Below the pieces are notes generated by a model that saw nothing but the letters and a program-made list of their open reading frames with translations, had not been told where the DNA came from and made no database searches. Of a stretch of DNA of 64,000 nt, positions 23,075 through 35,599 are shown in pieces. Within the stretch, counting starts at the first letter, position 1. The number at the start of each line of letters is the position of its first letter. A program made the translations under genes and the position numbers. This stretch comes from Oxytricha trifallax (lineage: Eukaryota > Ciliophora > Spirotrichea > Sporadotrichida > Oxytrichidae). The stretch covers positions 62,001-126,000 of the forward strand of contig ARYC01000756.1 in NCBI GenBank assembly GCA_000711775.1, in the 5' to 3' direction.

Positions 23075-23330
23075 GAAAAGTGGATTATTCGACTAAACTT
23101 TACATGAGAAGAAACTTTTTTTCAAGAAATCTTTATGTAATCCCAAGAATTCTCATTTAAACTTAATTTTTTGCTTTCTTTTTATACTTATATACTATAT
23201 AATTACTATTAAGATCAAACTTTGTCTCTTTTACTTTGAATTTTATTAAATCATTAACTGATATGGATCATTCGACTCAACTTTACAAGAGAAGAAACTT
23301 CTTTTCTAGAAATCTTTATATGATAAGGTA
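23075..23330. repeat. Satellite unit, about 1.4 copies
   Basis: The motif CTTTACAAGAGAAGAAACTT (one A/T variant in the first) occurs at the start and end of this stretch, with the same 177-182-bp unit that is tandemly repeated at 35600-36165, in the same orientation. Confidence 0.8.
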
Positions 23331-23385
23331 AAAATTTTAGAATTGAAATGAAATTTTATTCGGATAAATTAATATAGATTTTTCT

Positions 23386-25019
23386 TCAGCCCAATTCATT
23401 ACCTATTGTTACCCATCCATGTCTTAAGTTATTCTTCCTACCAAAGATTTCACAGTACATTCCATTGGGTACCATTCTTTCAATAATCTTCTTAATCTCT
23501 TCTGAGTTCCCACCTGGAACGCTCTCAATATTATCGCTAACCTTGAAATGGACAGTCCCCTCTAACTCCTTGCCTTTCAGCCCAACTAAGCATATTTCCT
23601 TGCTGTGTCTGAGGTAGTACCCTTGTCTATTTTTTAGGTCTGCTTTAATGCCTTTCTTAACCCACACAACCTGATCTACGATCCTAAAAACAATAATTAT
23701 AGAAATTTAAAATTTAATTACCTGTACCCTTTGAAGAGCAAAAAGGCTGTTACATCAACGAACTTCTGGCTAACAATCCACATAAATATAAATCCGTAAT
23801 CTTGTAAGTCTTCCACTCACAACTAGTATAGCTTTTTTGTTCCTTCTGTTTCATAAGGTAAAAAATTGCTGCCTGTATTTGTTTCAAAGTTTATTGCCCA
23901 TGGATAGTCTACCTCTAAAACATCAAACTTTTTTCTGAATAAAAACTACTGAGTTTCTCCAATGGTCCTCAACGTATTGTCCTTAAACACATCACAATTA
24001 ATGGCTATAGGAGATTATTCCAATTCCAACTGGCTGCATAATCTTTTCATCATATCGAGATCTCTCATTGAGTCCATGTACTAATTTGCCACTTTCTTTT
24101 TAAATTTTTCTGAGGATTTTAATTATTTCATCATTTAATCAGTGTTAATGAAGACACATTGCTAAAAAGTTTATTCCACACTTTATTGATTTCCATCCAA
24201 CAATCTTTCAAAATAGTTTTAGAATTTAGCAACAATTTCAAGGAAAAACTATATTGATTTATTGATTTATTCTAAACTGAAATATTCCTTATCAATCTTG
24301 CTCAATTTTTCTTGGTCAAAAATAGAATTTAATTCCTTATCTATTGCTTCAGTAGTAAATTCTATTGTATTAATGTGTTATTTACTGGAATTTTTTAGAC
24401 TTTGAATTTATTACATGCTAAAATTTTGATATTGTAAGAACCTAATAATGTGTTCTTTTGATCTTTTGTTTGACTCAATAAGCTATGAAAACCTGAGTAA
24501 GTGGTGGTTTAGCTCGTTTATATATTGAATCTAATCTTCCAGCTAGGCAATTCTTTAATTCAAATCTTAAATTTACTCATCGTTTCTAGGCAAAATTTAA
24601 GCATCTTTAGGACCATTATTATCATTGAAAACTGTTTTAAATTCACTGTCTATCAATTTTTGCTGAAACAACATGGTGTCATCTTCATTAGTGTTATTGA
24701 GTTCTATGTATCGTGATTGAGAAGTTTAGTTTTAGTTTTATTAAGTTATTACTTTTTTATTTTGAAAATGTGAATCGCAGGATATTTGGTTGCTCACATA
24801 GTAGTCTCTTATTTACTAACTTTTAAAGTTTGCTAGAATCCCTTTAGCCACCAATCTCTATTTGTGTGATGATTTGATATACTGGCTCATGTGATTTGTA
24901 GTCTTCTCAGTAATTTTCTAATCATAATCAAGGCAATATCTACAGACTAGGACTAGTCTTCCATAAACTCTTTATTAAGGAGAACGATTTTGGCTAATTT
25001 AATTTGAGAAAAAGTTCAT
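23386..25019 (-). CDS. MT-A70 family adenine methyltransferase with N-terminal zinc finger
   Basis: Predicted S-adenosylmethionine-dependent N6-adenine methyltransferase of the METTL3/MTA1 superfamily, on DNA or RNA. Two exons (25019-23722 and 23683-23386) with a 38-nt GTAATT...TTTTTAG intron give 532 codons. In order: MNFFSNQISQNRS; a CCHH-type finger, C26, C29, H43, H52 (CRYCLDYDQ ... NHMSQYIKSSH); a Gln-rich linker; a coiled coil at about 170-290; and the MT-A70 domain from about 350. The domain shows FDVLEVDYPW (D371, DYPW for the usual DPPW), VEDLQDYGFIFMWIV, GYRIVDQVVWVKKG, GYYLRHSKEICLVGLKG and CEIFGRKNN ... WVTIGNELG. One in-frame TGA near codon 396, where the family often has LPV, is the only break seen. 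The start lies 14 bp from a C4A4 motif; whether the gene belongs to that element is unclear. Confidence 0.88.
23684..23721 (-). other. 38-nt spliceosomal intron in the MT-A70 gene
   Basis: Bounded by GTAATT and TTTTTAG on the coding strand. Its length is not a multiple of three. Removing it joins KGYR to IVDQVVWVKKG in frame, which restores the family's continuous GYR(V/I)VD motif. Confidence 0.85.
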
Positions 25020-25030
25020 GCTGCTTGTAT

Positions 25031-25045
25031 AAACCCCAAAACCCC
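25031..25045. repeat. C4A4 terminal motif beside the MT-A70 start
   Basis: AAACCCCAAAACCCC with the As on the left, so by the TBE pattern this is a left end with the element to the right. That would place the MT-A70 gene just outside it. Either the gene belongs to a different element, or the ends here have been rearranged. Confidence 0.65.
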
Positions 25046-25410
25046 ATTGAATTAAAAATTGTAAAAATAAGAGAATTATAATTAGAATATCAAAATTAGA
25101 AATATTTCCTATTATATTGTAAAATAAACATTTCTAGTTTTCATTTAATAATCATGACTTATATTAAACCAGTTTGTTAAAATAATGACATGCAAAATTA
25201 ATGATTAAATTAGTTGATTTTATTTTGAATACTTATTGATAAAAAATAAATTAATTTAACATTCTTAAAATTTTAGAGATCCAAATTATTAATAGCTTTA
25301 TTTAGGCTGTTTATATATTCAATTCTGATATTAGTAAAGTAAGTTGTAATTTCAGATGTAATCATTGACATATATAATGATTATAAATATCGAAAATCAT
25401 TTTTTCAAAA

Positions 25411-25471
25411 ACTCATACAAAGTCATACAAACTCATACAAACTCATACAACTCATAAAAAATCATACAAAT
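25411..25471. repeat. ACTCATACAA short tandem repeats
   Basis: Five or six imperfect copies of a 10-bp unit. The reverse complement (TTGTATGAGT) resembles the repeats at 41338-41395, which lie in mirrored orientation about 1.7 kb inside the C4A4 end at 43068. Confidence 0.6.
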
Positions 25472-26305
25472 TATTTAATCAAAGAATTTAATCAACTATT
25501 ATTAAATTCGAATACATAGTTTAATATTCAATAGAACAAATAATTATTAAGCGTTATAGAGAAATTATTCTTTAAAATAAAGATAGCTTTAAATATAAAA
25601 AAGCTTTTGTTTTAAGCTTATCATTATAAGCCTCAAATCCCAATTTTTTATCAGAGATTTCTTATTTATTTACAATACTGAAAATTCCTAATAAAAATAT
25701 ACCTTTTAATCATAATTGTATTTCTGAGTTCGAAAATACCTATATTAAGATTTCATTCAAGTGTAATTGCTGCTATACACAGCTTTTATTTATAATAATT
25801 TTTCGCATGAAATTTTCTAAAATTTATTTAATATATAATCTCTGCCTTTTTTACGGCTTTTATATACATTCCTTTATATTTTATTCAAAATTTAATAAAA
25901 ACCTAAGTTAATAAATTAATTTAATAAATTAGAAAATTTTAAGTGATGTATTTAATTGCATTCTTTATCAGTAATTAACTATAGCAATTTAAATTTAAAA
26001 CTATTAATAAAAAGAGAATTAAATTCGACCAAACTTAATTACTTTACATCAGATTCAATTTAGCTTCAAATTAAATAACTTTAATATGAAGAAATTATAT
26101 TATAAATTTCTTTTTTACAATATTAGCAGGCAAGATTAGAAATTTTTCATAATTTTTCTATATTTCTTACAAATATTTAAAAAATATAATTTAGAATTTA
26201 ATCTCTATTTAAAAAGACTTTCAAATTTAATACAAAAATTCTAATAAAGAGTTACAAAATTAAACTAAGAATTTTATTTTTTATTTGCATTTCAATAATT
26301 ATGCT

Positions 26306-26898
26306 GGGCTTATAAGCCCGATTAAATTGAGCTTATAAGCTCATAATTGAAATCTTAAAATTCTCAAAATAAATATGTTCGAAACATATAGAAATCTGAA
26401 CTTATAATAAGCAAATATATTAACTTATTATTCTTGAGTAGTACACTTGCTTATTTTATTTTGAAATGTTTTATATTTCTTAATCAACTATCCAAATATC
26501 ACAAATAGCTATAAAGTTAATAAATTTGATAAATTTTCATAAGAATAATTATAGGAATGTAAGTTTAACATAAAAAATTATGATTATTTAGATACTCATA
26601 ATAACTAAAATAAAAGACATTTAAACCAATTATGTTGTAAAAAGAGTCTTTATAACTTAAAGTATATATAAAAAATAGATTCTTATTAACTATTTATAAT
26701 TATAGCTCTAAAAAAGAATTTAGTAAAAAATATAGTTTAGTATTTATGTAAAAGATAAAAAATGGGTTTTTGATTTTTAGTTAAAAATTTTATATATTTT
26801 ACCCAGATTACCCAAGAAATTTTATAAATTGAAATATGTATTATTAAAAAATGAGCTTATAAGCTCATTATAACAGTTATAACAGGGCTTTTAAGCCC
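26306..26898. repeat. MITE-like unit with paired palindromic ends
   Basis: The left end holds GGGCTTATAAGCCC (26306) then GAGCTTATAAGCTC (26329). The right end holds GAGCTTATAAGCTC (26853) then GGGCTTTTAAGCCC (26885). The mirrored order suggests a small non-autonomous element. No target duplication was fixed, and the interior is plain A+T-rich DNA. Confidence 0.55.
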
Positions 26899-28972
26899 TA
26901 CCAAATATAAATATAAACAAATAAATAATTTTAGAGTGCTTATTAGTTTTTAAAGATAGACTTGCTATTATTCTAAATTAATTATCATATAGATTTATAT
27001 TTAATTTATTTTACTACATATTCAAATCTAATGATTAATTTCTAAATGTATACTTATAATTTCATTCCATTTTTATCGGAGGGGGTTTACTATAAAACTA
27101 ATTTATTGATTTCTTATTTTTACTATTATAAATAAATAAATACGAAACAGCCTTTAGAAAAATACTGTATGGTTCAATTATTTTAAACTATTAATTTCTA
27201 AACTTTTAAAACAATCGGATATTTATTTTGTATTAAACGAGTTATAGTTTTAGATATTAAACTTTTGCTCAAATAATAATAGCTCTAAAGATTTTATTTA
27301 TTAATTTTATTTCTTATAAGCAAAAGTGGTTTTTAATTGTTTGTAAGATAAAAAATTTAATATAAAATAATTTGTAAGCTGATAAAAGTAGCAATTTGAT
27401 TTAGGCGAAAATAAAAAAGCCTTATATATATAAATAAAAAGTTTAGGATGAAATTTTAGTTTACTTACAAATAATTATGATTTAAAATTCATAAATTCTA
27501 TAGTAGGCAATAAAAAATAAGTCACTATTTTTATTCTTTTTATTTTATTGATAGGATAACAACAAATATATTTATTGCACTATCCTATTTATACAGACTT
27601 ATTAATTCCTATACGCAAAGTTTAAATTGTATATATGAAAATAATTTAAATTATACTAAAAGAAAATAAACGTGAACTTTTACATTAAATATTTCTATAA
27701 CCTTCTATTAAACTTATTTATTTTATCTTCTATAAAAGAGCAAAAGACTTATTTAAAGAAATTCTATTAAAAATTAAATAAATTGTTTTAGTTATTTTTA
27801 TTATTTATTGAGTATTTTAACAATCAATATACTTACGTTTTATATTTTTTAAACTTAAATTATCTAAATTTAAAATAATCATTGTAAAAATTGTACTATA
27901 TAAAAATAAATATAGAAGTATTTTTTCAATATTTAGAGCATTTATATTTTTCAAGTAGGTTTGTATTTTAGCAATATATGTAATGAAGGATTTTAAATAA
28001 TGTTCTTAAAACTTTTGATTATTAATATGAAATAGACTATAAAATATTTTAATTACTTATAAACCAAGCTAATATATTATATCCCTTAGAATAAAGGGGT
28101 GTTTTTAATGAATTTATGATAAGATTTAAATAAAGTTATGTCAAATTAAAACAGATAAATTGCTCTAAATATTATCAGGCTTGCTATTATCATATGGCAT
28201 TAAACAAAATTTTAAACTTACAAATTTTATTCCGTTTTAGATAATTTTCTTAGATATTTATTTTGATTCCATTAAACTATATAAGTGTGTTTAAAAATTT
28301 TTTATTTGCCTTAATAATTTGCTTTATTAAATTCATATTATGGGTATCATTTTTATATTTAATTATTTTCTCGAAATAAAGAATAAGATTTAAAGTCGTT
28401 GATTTAATATTGTAAAGAAATTAAGCTATGAGTTAATTTGCTTTAATGATCATTGAAAATTTGTTTTAAAAATTATATTTAGAGAATAAGTTTAGTCTTT
28501 GAATATAATAGTTAAAAATTTAAGGAAAACAATTTTTCTTATAACTTTAATATAATGAAGTCCGTGTTTGAACTTATCTATGTTTATCGTGTAATAAATT
28601 TATATAGGTTATAAAATTTATGAACCCTTAAAGATGGGTACAATAGGTCAAGTAGATTCTAAATACTATTTTAATAATGTTAATATTTTATATTAGACTT
28701 ACCATAAGAGTGCAAATGATAGTCTAGATTTTTTTATTAACTACTTAATTTTCAACACCTTGTTATTTTTCAGTTATTTTACTGCTTAATTAAACCTCAG
28801 ATGAAATTTTTATTGAAGGAGTTCAAACATCTTCAAAGCATATATCATTTAAGGTTTAGGTGACAGAATCTATAAAGCATGACTCTGCTCATAAGCAGTT
28901 TACTTCCGATATTTTTTTATCCAATTTAGGTTAGCAATTACAAAGTTACTCTATATTGATTCCAAAGTTTTA

Positions 28973-30413
28973 TCAGTTTATAAGGATGCCAGTAGGTTTT
29001 ATCTAATTACAATAGACAAAAAACCTCTCAACCAGAGCAAGTTTAAAATGATAGGGTCATAAAAACATAATAGGAATGTTTAACTGCCTAATCTTCCTTA
29101 TTAAAAATTCGCTCCTATGATATTATGCATTATCGAGCATTCGCACTGTAGAAGCACGCCAGTTTTAGTTTTCGCTTTCAAGCTTCTGGACTATTTGTAG
29201 AATGAAATAATAAAAAGTCTAGCTAGTAGTTTTTCCTTCACTTATTTTTACATAATAGGCTGTATTTTTGCTTGATAAACCTGCTAAGATACTAATGGTA
29301 TCAAATCTTTTAGACTCTGTACTATGATTGAGGGACGCTTTTTATTTCTATGTTTTTTTTCCTATTAATGCTATATCTAATGAGACTTTCGTCAATATTT
29401 ATAATTGTCTTTTCATCAAAGAGATTTTGTATGTAAAAGAAAGCAGCAATCTGTCATTGTAATTTTGATTTTACTGTATTTACTCTTGGACTCAAGTAAT
29501 ATTAATTCCTGAAGTTATATTGTGCGTAAGTTTTCAAGTAGGTTCTAATGAACGAGATAGACACAGTTATGTTAGTATTTAGCTTGACAAAATTTTGGAT
29601 GTCCTTACAGCTTTCAATACTTTCCTTTGCATCCATATACAATTTGATAGCCTTAATTACTGTCTGCCCTATTCTTAGCCTTGGCCTTGGCTTTGTTACC
29701 TCCTCTTCACTTTGGTGTTCATTTTGTTATTGATTTAACTTTTTCAACTATGCATAGCTTAAGTTAAATCTTTTGCTAAGCGTAACTAGAGGCCTCTATT
29801 TCAATTTAGAGCTATGCTGTTTCTTACTCTTTATTTTACTTTTATAGTTCTTAAAGTATTAGTCAGATCTTTTAGGGTCACAACTGACCTGCAGACTACT
29901 AATCAAAGATGTAACCTGATTATCTAAAGTATCCTTCATACATTAATTTAAGCTTTCTCGTTGATTATAATTGTTGATAAGTTACATTTCTAGATTGAAA
30001 TTAGTTCCTTTGTATCATTTTACTATAGCAATTGCTTTAAGCACTGTAAACATTCTATTTTCAAACTTATTGATATCCTAGTTTTATTGTGAAATGGTTT
30101 TTTTATCTATAAGTTTTCTAGGATCCTGAATTTAATAGTGTAGCTACTATTTAAAGATTTTCTGTGATACTTTCTTTTCAAGTTCATCAATTTCTTGTTG
30201 TGTAAGTTATATAATTGTAATGTATTAACCTTCAATAGAAGAACAACTAAGTAGATTTGAGGTTAGGTATACTTGAGCTTCAAATTTATTTCTAAATTCA
30301 TTCTCATCTTCATCTGGCGATGACTCCTCCATCTCTTTTTCATCTTCTTTATATTTATACTTCCAAGAAAAGAAGTCAGTGATTTTCGTTTTTAAGTTTC
30401 TTATTTGATTCAT
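28973..30413 (-). pseudogene. Second-family DDE transposase, copy B3
   Basis: Starts MNQIRNLKTKITDFFSWKYK with an acidic patch (EMEESSPDEDENE), as in copy B1. First Asp in IINIDESLIRYSINRKK, second Asp in RMLDNAQYHRSEFLI, Glu in FKLALVERFF, ending GILIN before TGA. The middle contains a basic region (KPRPRLRIGQTVIKAIKLYM) that is probably DNA-binding. A few TGA codons and at least one frame change interrupt it, for example just before PYHF, where copy B1 reads GPYQF. It stands divergently beside the 22-kDa-like gene at 30.6 kb. Confidence 0.83.
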
Positions 30414-30559
30414 CTATAATTGTGGATATAAAAGTTTAGCAGGAAGTAAGTACTCTATAGAGAATTATGTTTTCGCAAAAGTTATTCTTAATGCCAAATA
30501 CTCCCTATTTGCTTTTAGTAATTTAATATATAATTGATGACTAATTAAATTTAAATAAT

Positions 30560-31429
30560 CATATAAAGCAAACGACAACCTTGACTTGAGTTTGGAACGC
30601 AGAGTAGATTTGACAGAAGTTAATGTTAACCAAATCAGATAAAATATTGAAAGTAAAAAGGAACTATTCGAGTTTTTAACCTAGGAGTGCAATGCCTACC
30701 TTCCAAAATTGACCTGTACAAATGTCTATTTTCTGAAGGCCATCATAAATGGAGAGAATAATGTAAAATACTACTGCTTAAAATTTATAGTACCTCAAAA
30801 GAAACTAAACAATAATAACTACCATACCATAAATTGAAGGTCTGACGGGTGACAATTTTATTGAGTTTGCTTACCAAAATATGCAAGCCCTGGCGTTCCT
30901 ACCGGATCAGTGCGATTGGTTGCACTTGGACAAGCAGTGGATTTGCGATGTTATAATGACTATTGATCCCAAAGGAACATCTCTTATGGTTTAAAAGGCA
31001 AAAGAAGGTAGAAAAGATCGCCTGAACAAATCTCAAAATATGATTGTTGGAATGAGGCCAGAGTTCGTCCAAGCACTCAATAATTCTCTTAATTATAGTA
31101 GTAAGATTAGCCATTTTAATACATTCACTTAGCTTAAAAGGGAAGATCTGCATTTCTGCTCAAGCCTTCTTCCTAAAGAAAAAGACGATAAAAAGACATT
31201 TTTAGGTCAAGAATGAAGAAGTCTAGTTAAATTAAAGTAAATAGAAGTATTTACAGCAGAATAAAAGAGTGCGATAAGAATTGAGATAATTACAAGATGA
31301 GCTCGAAGAGCTCAACGATTACAAGAATCTCGTTATGAACTTGCATTAAGCTGGTATCATAAATGAAGATGGTAATCCGATGATGCAACTACCCCCCCCT
31401 TCAATGATATTAATGATAACTTATAATGA
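30560..31429 (+). pseudogene. 22-kDa-like element protein, copy 2b
   Basis: Reads VDLTEVNVNQIRQNIESKKE, then ECNAYLPKLTCTNVYFLKAI, a 28-nt GTAAAA...TTATAG intron at 30763-30790, then YLKRNQTIITTIPQIEGLTG and FLPDQCDWLHLDKQW. The intron sits at the same codon as in the copies at 12.6 and 40.2 kb. The frame is clean to about 31210; the C-terminal part has TGA codons and a frame change. The start codon is uncertain; the protein-like frame is open from about 30560. The 3' end faces the SecA-like gene across about 120 bp. Confidence 0.8.
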
Positions 31430-31552
31430 AGAATTGATGGGAAAAGAGTGGGTTTTAGAATTATTAAAGGATTAATTTAAAATCAAACATAAAATATATA
31501 CCCTTGTTAACTTTTCCAAGTATGTTAATATGTTCGCAGCTTGCTTCGTCAT

Positions 31553-34500
31553 TCATATACTCCTTAGAGAATTTCTTGTGACTTTTTTGGAAAGAAGATT
31601 TGTGTTTGTTAATGCAGAAGGTTTTATGGAATGGCTTGATGAGTCCATTTTGTGAGTGGTGTGCTCAATCTTCTTTCCTTTAGTAGCAAGCACCTTAATC
31701 AGTTGTTAAGCATTTTTCTTTTCTCAATTATGGTTCTTCTCTTTTTCCTTATTCCCTCTTTTACTGTTAGGTATTTAAGTTTTTGCACTCAAGGCTCTAT
31801 TAGCATCATTTTCATGAGAGGAACAAACCTTTTAGCTCCTTTAAGATTATGGTGAGACAGGAGAGCCAACCGAAGTTTTATCTTTGACCATCTAAGCATC
31901 TTCAATCTCACTAGTACCTGATGGAGTTATTGGCAAAGTGCATTTCTTTTCACTTATATTTTTTGGGCTTATATAATCTTACTGATTACTACCCTTTTCA
32001 TTTCTTTCTTAAATAAGGGGTAACTTCTCGTTATCATAGTCATCCTCAAAGGCACTTATTTCTCGCTGGGGTTCTTCTAGCTACTCTGAATGAAGCTCAA
32101 GTTCTAAGCTGTTTTGTTTTGTTGATTATATCTTTCCAGCCAACCCGTACTTTTATGAAAGTATAGTCTGGAGTTTAGAGAATCTAATATGCGTTTCATT
32201 CTCTAGGAACTCTTACCTGAAATAGATTGCTTGCTCGACGGTATCCTGACAACCGTTTATCCAAAGAATATGTCTCCATTGTCCTTAATTTTCAAGCCTT
32301 CCAACTCTTCCGATAATTTGTTGGGTGGACCTTTTGGAAAAGATATCGCAGATAATGAGATACAAGCCGCCATTTTCCTCAATTTCCCTAGACGAATGGA
32401 AATCCGTCCCTCTTCCTTGAAGCTCAGTTATGAAGAATACCCCATACCTCTTATTGTTGTTTTTAATAATTGAACTTCTCTTCCAAATAGGCATCTGCCT
32501 TAGACCCCTTAATGCCTTTCATGCTAAAAAACTGAAGTTCTTTAAATTTCCTGAAATATGACTCTGTCAGAGCGTAAGTTGATGAGGAGTTAGTAAGGTC
32601 TGTTTCATGCATACCTCGTAAAGATGCGTGCAGTACTCTTGCTAAGACTATGAAAAAAGCATATCTTAAATGTGAATTTTTCTGTCACTTTTAAGTGAAC
32701 TTAACGAAGGGAATTTGACTTCTTTAATCTCAAATGCGGTCTCGAGGCATGTTTCCTCTTTTTGAGTTAGGTTAGAACCACTCAAGCCTATCACTAAACT
32801 TGCTTAAGCTACGATATCGATTAGATCATTTATTATGGAGTTCCTTCAAACATCAACCAATCATACTCGTCGATAACTATAGAGCTGGAATTTATTAGCT
32901 ATTAGTAACTTTCATCATCTTGCAGAACTTCGAAATACTTATGAGTCATATAGTAAACCCCTAGCTTTGCTTCAAACTAATTATAGTTTGTATTTAAACC
33001 ACTTTTTTTAATGATTGATTAAAATCACTTTTCATCCCGCAATACTAGGTAGTCATTTTTCCCAAAAATTATTGTACTCTTTTATCTTTCAAGTATTAAA
33101 AGAACTGCAATAGAAGCGCACAGTAGGGTCTTTCCGTTCCCAATCCCGAAGTTCAATAACTAATACGGTCTACAACCCCAAAGGGCGAAGTTAATACAGA
33201 ACTTTGACAGGGCAAAAAACTAAAAACCCAAAAAATCTTCTAATTTTTTAAGTTATTGCTACTTAGAAGTTTAATTCTCTTATAAGTGGCAACAATACTG
33301 ATAGACTTAATCATTGTTTTTGTTCATCTTCTTAAACTTTCCAACCATTTTATAAAATTACTACCCAGTTAGGTCGTCAACCTTCTTGGGATTCTCTAAG
33401 AGTGTGTGCAAAGAGCTGCTGTTGCCACTTATAAGATCAGCTATTATATCGGGCCTACTCTTAACACCCTTTTCAAGCTGTATAAAGGCAATCTATTCCA
33501 CAACTTTTATAATTTCTTGGTGTTTCCCAATCCAGTTTTGATTTCTTTCTTTGAGTTCTACCGAAAATTAAGCAATTAACAATGAGAAATCAGTTTAGTC
33601 AAGATAATCCCATTTTTTAATGAATATATCGCTGATAAGGCTTATCATTTTATCTAAATCATGATAGTTTTTTGACAAGCTGAGTGCACATATTTGGAAA
33701 AAGTCTCCAACTACATTGATTGGGATCTCTCTGATCAAGCGCAGCCCATGATCTTGCTTCAGTATTTGAATGAATGGTTTGTTCAAACATTGCAAGGTAT
33801 TTGGGAGAAGTCTGATTACTTGAGGATCAATTTTTAACTGAGCAAAAGTGCCACACACAAGTGGAATGATTCCAATGTTCTTACTGTCCAACAACACAAG
33901 CTCTTCTTATAGCTTGGAAAACTCTTCCACTTCATTGATAAAGATATGGTTAGCAAGCCCAAGGTTTGCTCTGAATTTGGCCTTTATGCAAGAAGAGTCA
34001 TGGAAATTTTTAATAGATCTTCGTCTATTTTAATAATTTCATTTCTGTAGTATAAAAGGGATTACACAAAGAGGCGAGTCTTTATTTGAAGATCTACTTT
34101 TAAACCTAGGTTAAACTCATGGATTAGTCCGAACATGCGGTCATAAAAATTGAAAGAGCAAGTAGTTTTTAAGTTAATCAAAAATTCTAGTAGACTTTGG
34201 CTGTTCCTGTCGCATATCTTTTCTAGGAATTCATATCACTCCTATGGCTTAAGTAGCATATATTACCTGAGGTAATTAGAAGTAATCTCAGATTAGATTT
34301 TAGCACCATAGTTTGCCTGTGGAGTAAGTGAGGACTAAGCATTGAGCACGTCCTTCGTGCCCTGTTAATTCCTAGGAACATGGTGTTCCATTTGACTGTA
34401 GTCAATAGCAACTCTATGAGGACTATCAAAGCCCTTTAAAGACTTTGCTTTCATTGATTTAGAGTGGTTCTTGGACGTCATATTTAATATGAACTTGCTT

Positions 34501-34870
34501 ATGAACCTAGGTAGGTCTTTGGAGTTTCTTAAAATCTTGAACTCGTCTAGTTCGAGCAACTAATCGATGTCATAATTTCTCATAGGTAGGATTAGTTTTG
34601 CTCTATCTATAAGTTCAAGGTGCTCAGCCCCCTCATATATAGACTTGCGGTCTCTTGACGTGCTGTTCAAGAGATCGACTTTATTATCTTACGAGTCCAT
34701 TTAAAATGCTGGAGTGTCCACTTGGTGGTATCCTGTCTTTTCATAAATTAGAGTATCAATTTGTTTTACTTATTAAGACTCAATATCTTTAATAGAGTCT
34801 TAGTATAGTTTACTTCTTCAAAGTTCAACATCGTGTAAAGGTTTTATGTTTTAATGTGGCGGCAAAAATA
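31553..34870 (-). pseudogene. SecA-like DEAD-type ATPase, decayed
   Basis: About 1,090 codons in several frames. The motor domain has SecA hallmarks in order: Walker A FGIGNGKTLL near 33140, then FGKNDYLVLRDEK (SecA: NDYLA.RD), Walker B IVIDEYDWLMFEGT near 32860, TELQGRGTDF near 32420, GGLYLIICDIFSKRSTQQ and IIGRVGRLEN (SecA: Q.RGR.GR..D.G). The N-terminal half and the Gln/Ser-rich tail are unrecognised. A 33-nt GTAAGA...TATTAG stretch near 32190-32222 fits a short intron. SecA drives protein export in bacteria and plastids; the TAA/TAG-Gln coding and intron argue that this is a ciliate gene and not contamination. About eight breaks are visible, so it is dead. It converges on a transposon gene and may be part of that element. 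Confidence 0.8.
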
Positions 34871-35599
34871 CTTTATTTAAACTTAAATAATTATTAAATA
34901 GTCTTAATTAGCGCTTAATTCAATATTAATTTAAAAAAAGCCCTCTTTATACACAAAATTAAGGGAATAATTCTTTTTTTGCTTCATAATTACTCTCATA
35001 AATATCCACACCCCCAAGAAGTTTCCAGTCAGCAGTGATCAACTTAATCAAAAATTCACTGAGGGTCAAGAATGTGGGAATTAAATATAGATCATAAAGT
35101 TAAAAGATCTAGGAAAAAGTCAAAAAATAATTTAAAAATTCTTAATTAACTTAATCAAAACAATAAGAATTAATTAAGACACATCGATACGAGAATGAAA
35201 TTTTACAATGAAGTGTGCAGATTTTAGGCCAGCCCTTGGATATTCAGCTACTATAGGCTTGAGCAAGATAGGTCTTTTAATGGGAACAATTTGGAGTACA
35301 AATATGACTATTAAGAATTTGCAAACCTAGATGAAGTAGTAGAGTTAGCTTTATTTTGATGTATACTAATGACTTTCATTCTGTATATAAAATAGTTAAC
35401 ATTAGTAATGATTCCCTGATTCTTGCTCAATAATAAGTTTTATGAAACTAAACAACTATTACCATGATAATAATATCACTTAAATTAGGGTTTTTTGGTT
35501 TACTTTACTTTCTTGAAGAGGTTGGGTCTCTTATATAAATTCAAAATCAAGCAAATGTATTTGAATATTTATTTTATTCTCAATTCTAAAATTTTTACC
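34871..35599. other. Spacer with one small open frame
   Basis: At 35195-35359 (plus) a 54-residue frame runs from ATG to TGA (MKFYNEVCRFQASPW, then an acidic end). It is clean and less A+T-rich than its surroundings but has no match that I recognise. Otherwise A+T-rich. Confidence 0.4.

Larger units (their letters stand above)
25046..28972. other. Extremely A+T-rich region
   Basis: No gene supported. It contains ACTCATACAA repeats at 25411-25471 and a self-complementary 593-bp unit at 26306-26898. Confidence 0.5.

Noticed and set aside
32231-32473. 80-residue plus-strand open frame
   Set aside because: It is antisense to the SecA-like motor motifs.
31553-34870. Bacterial contamination as the source of the SecA-like gene
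   Set aside because: TAA/TAG are read as Gln throughout, an intron-like gap is present, the composition matches the surroundings and ciliate transposon genes adjoin it.
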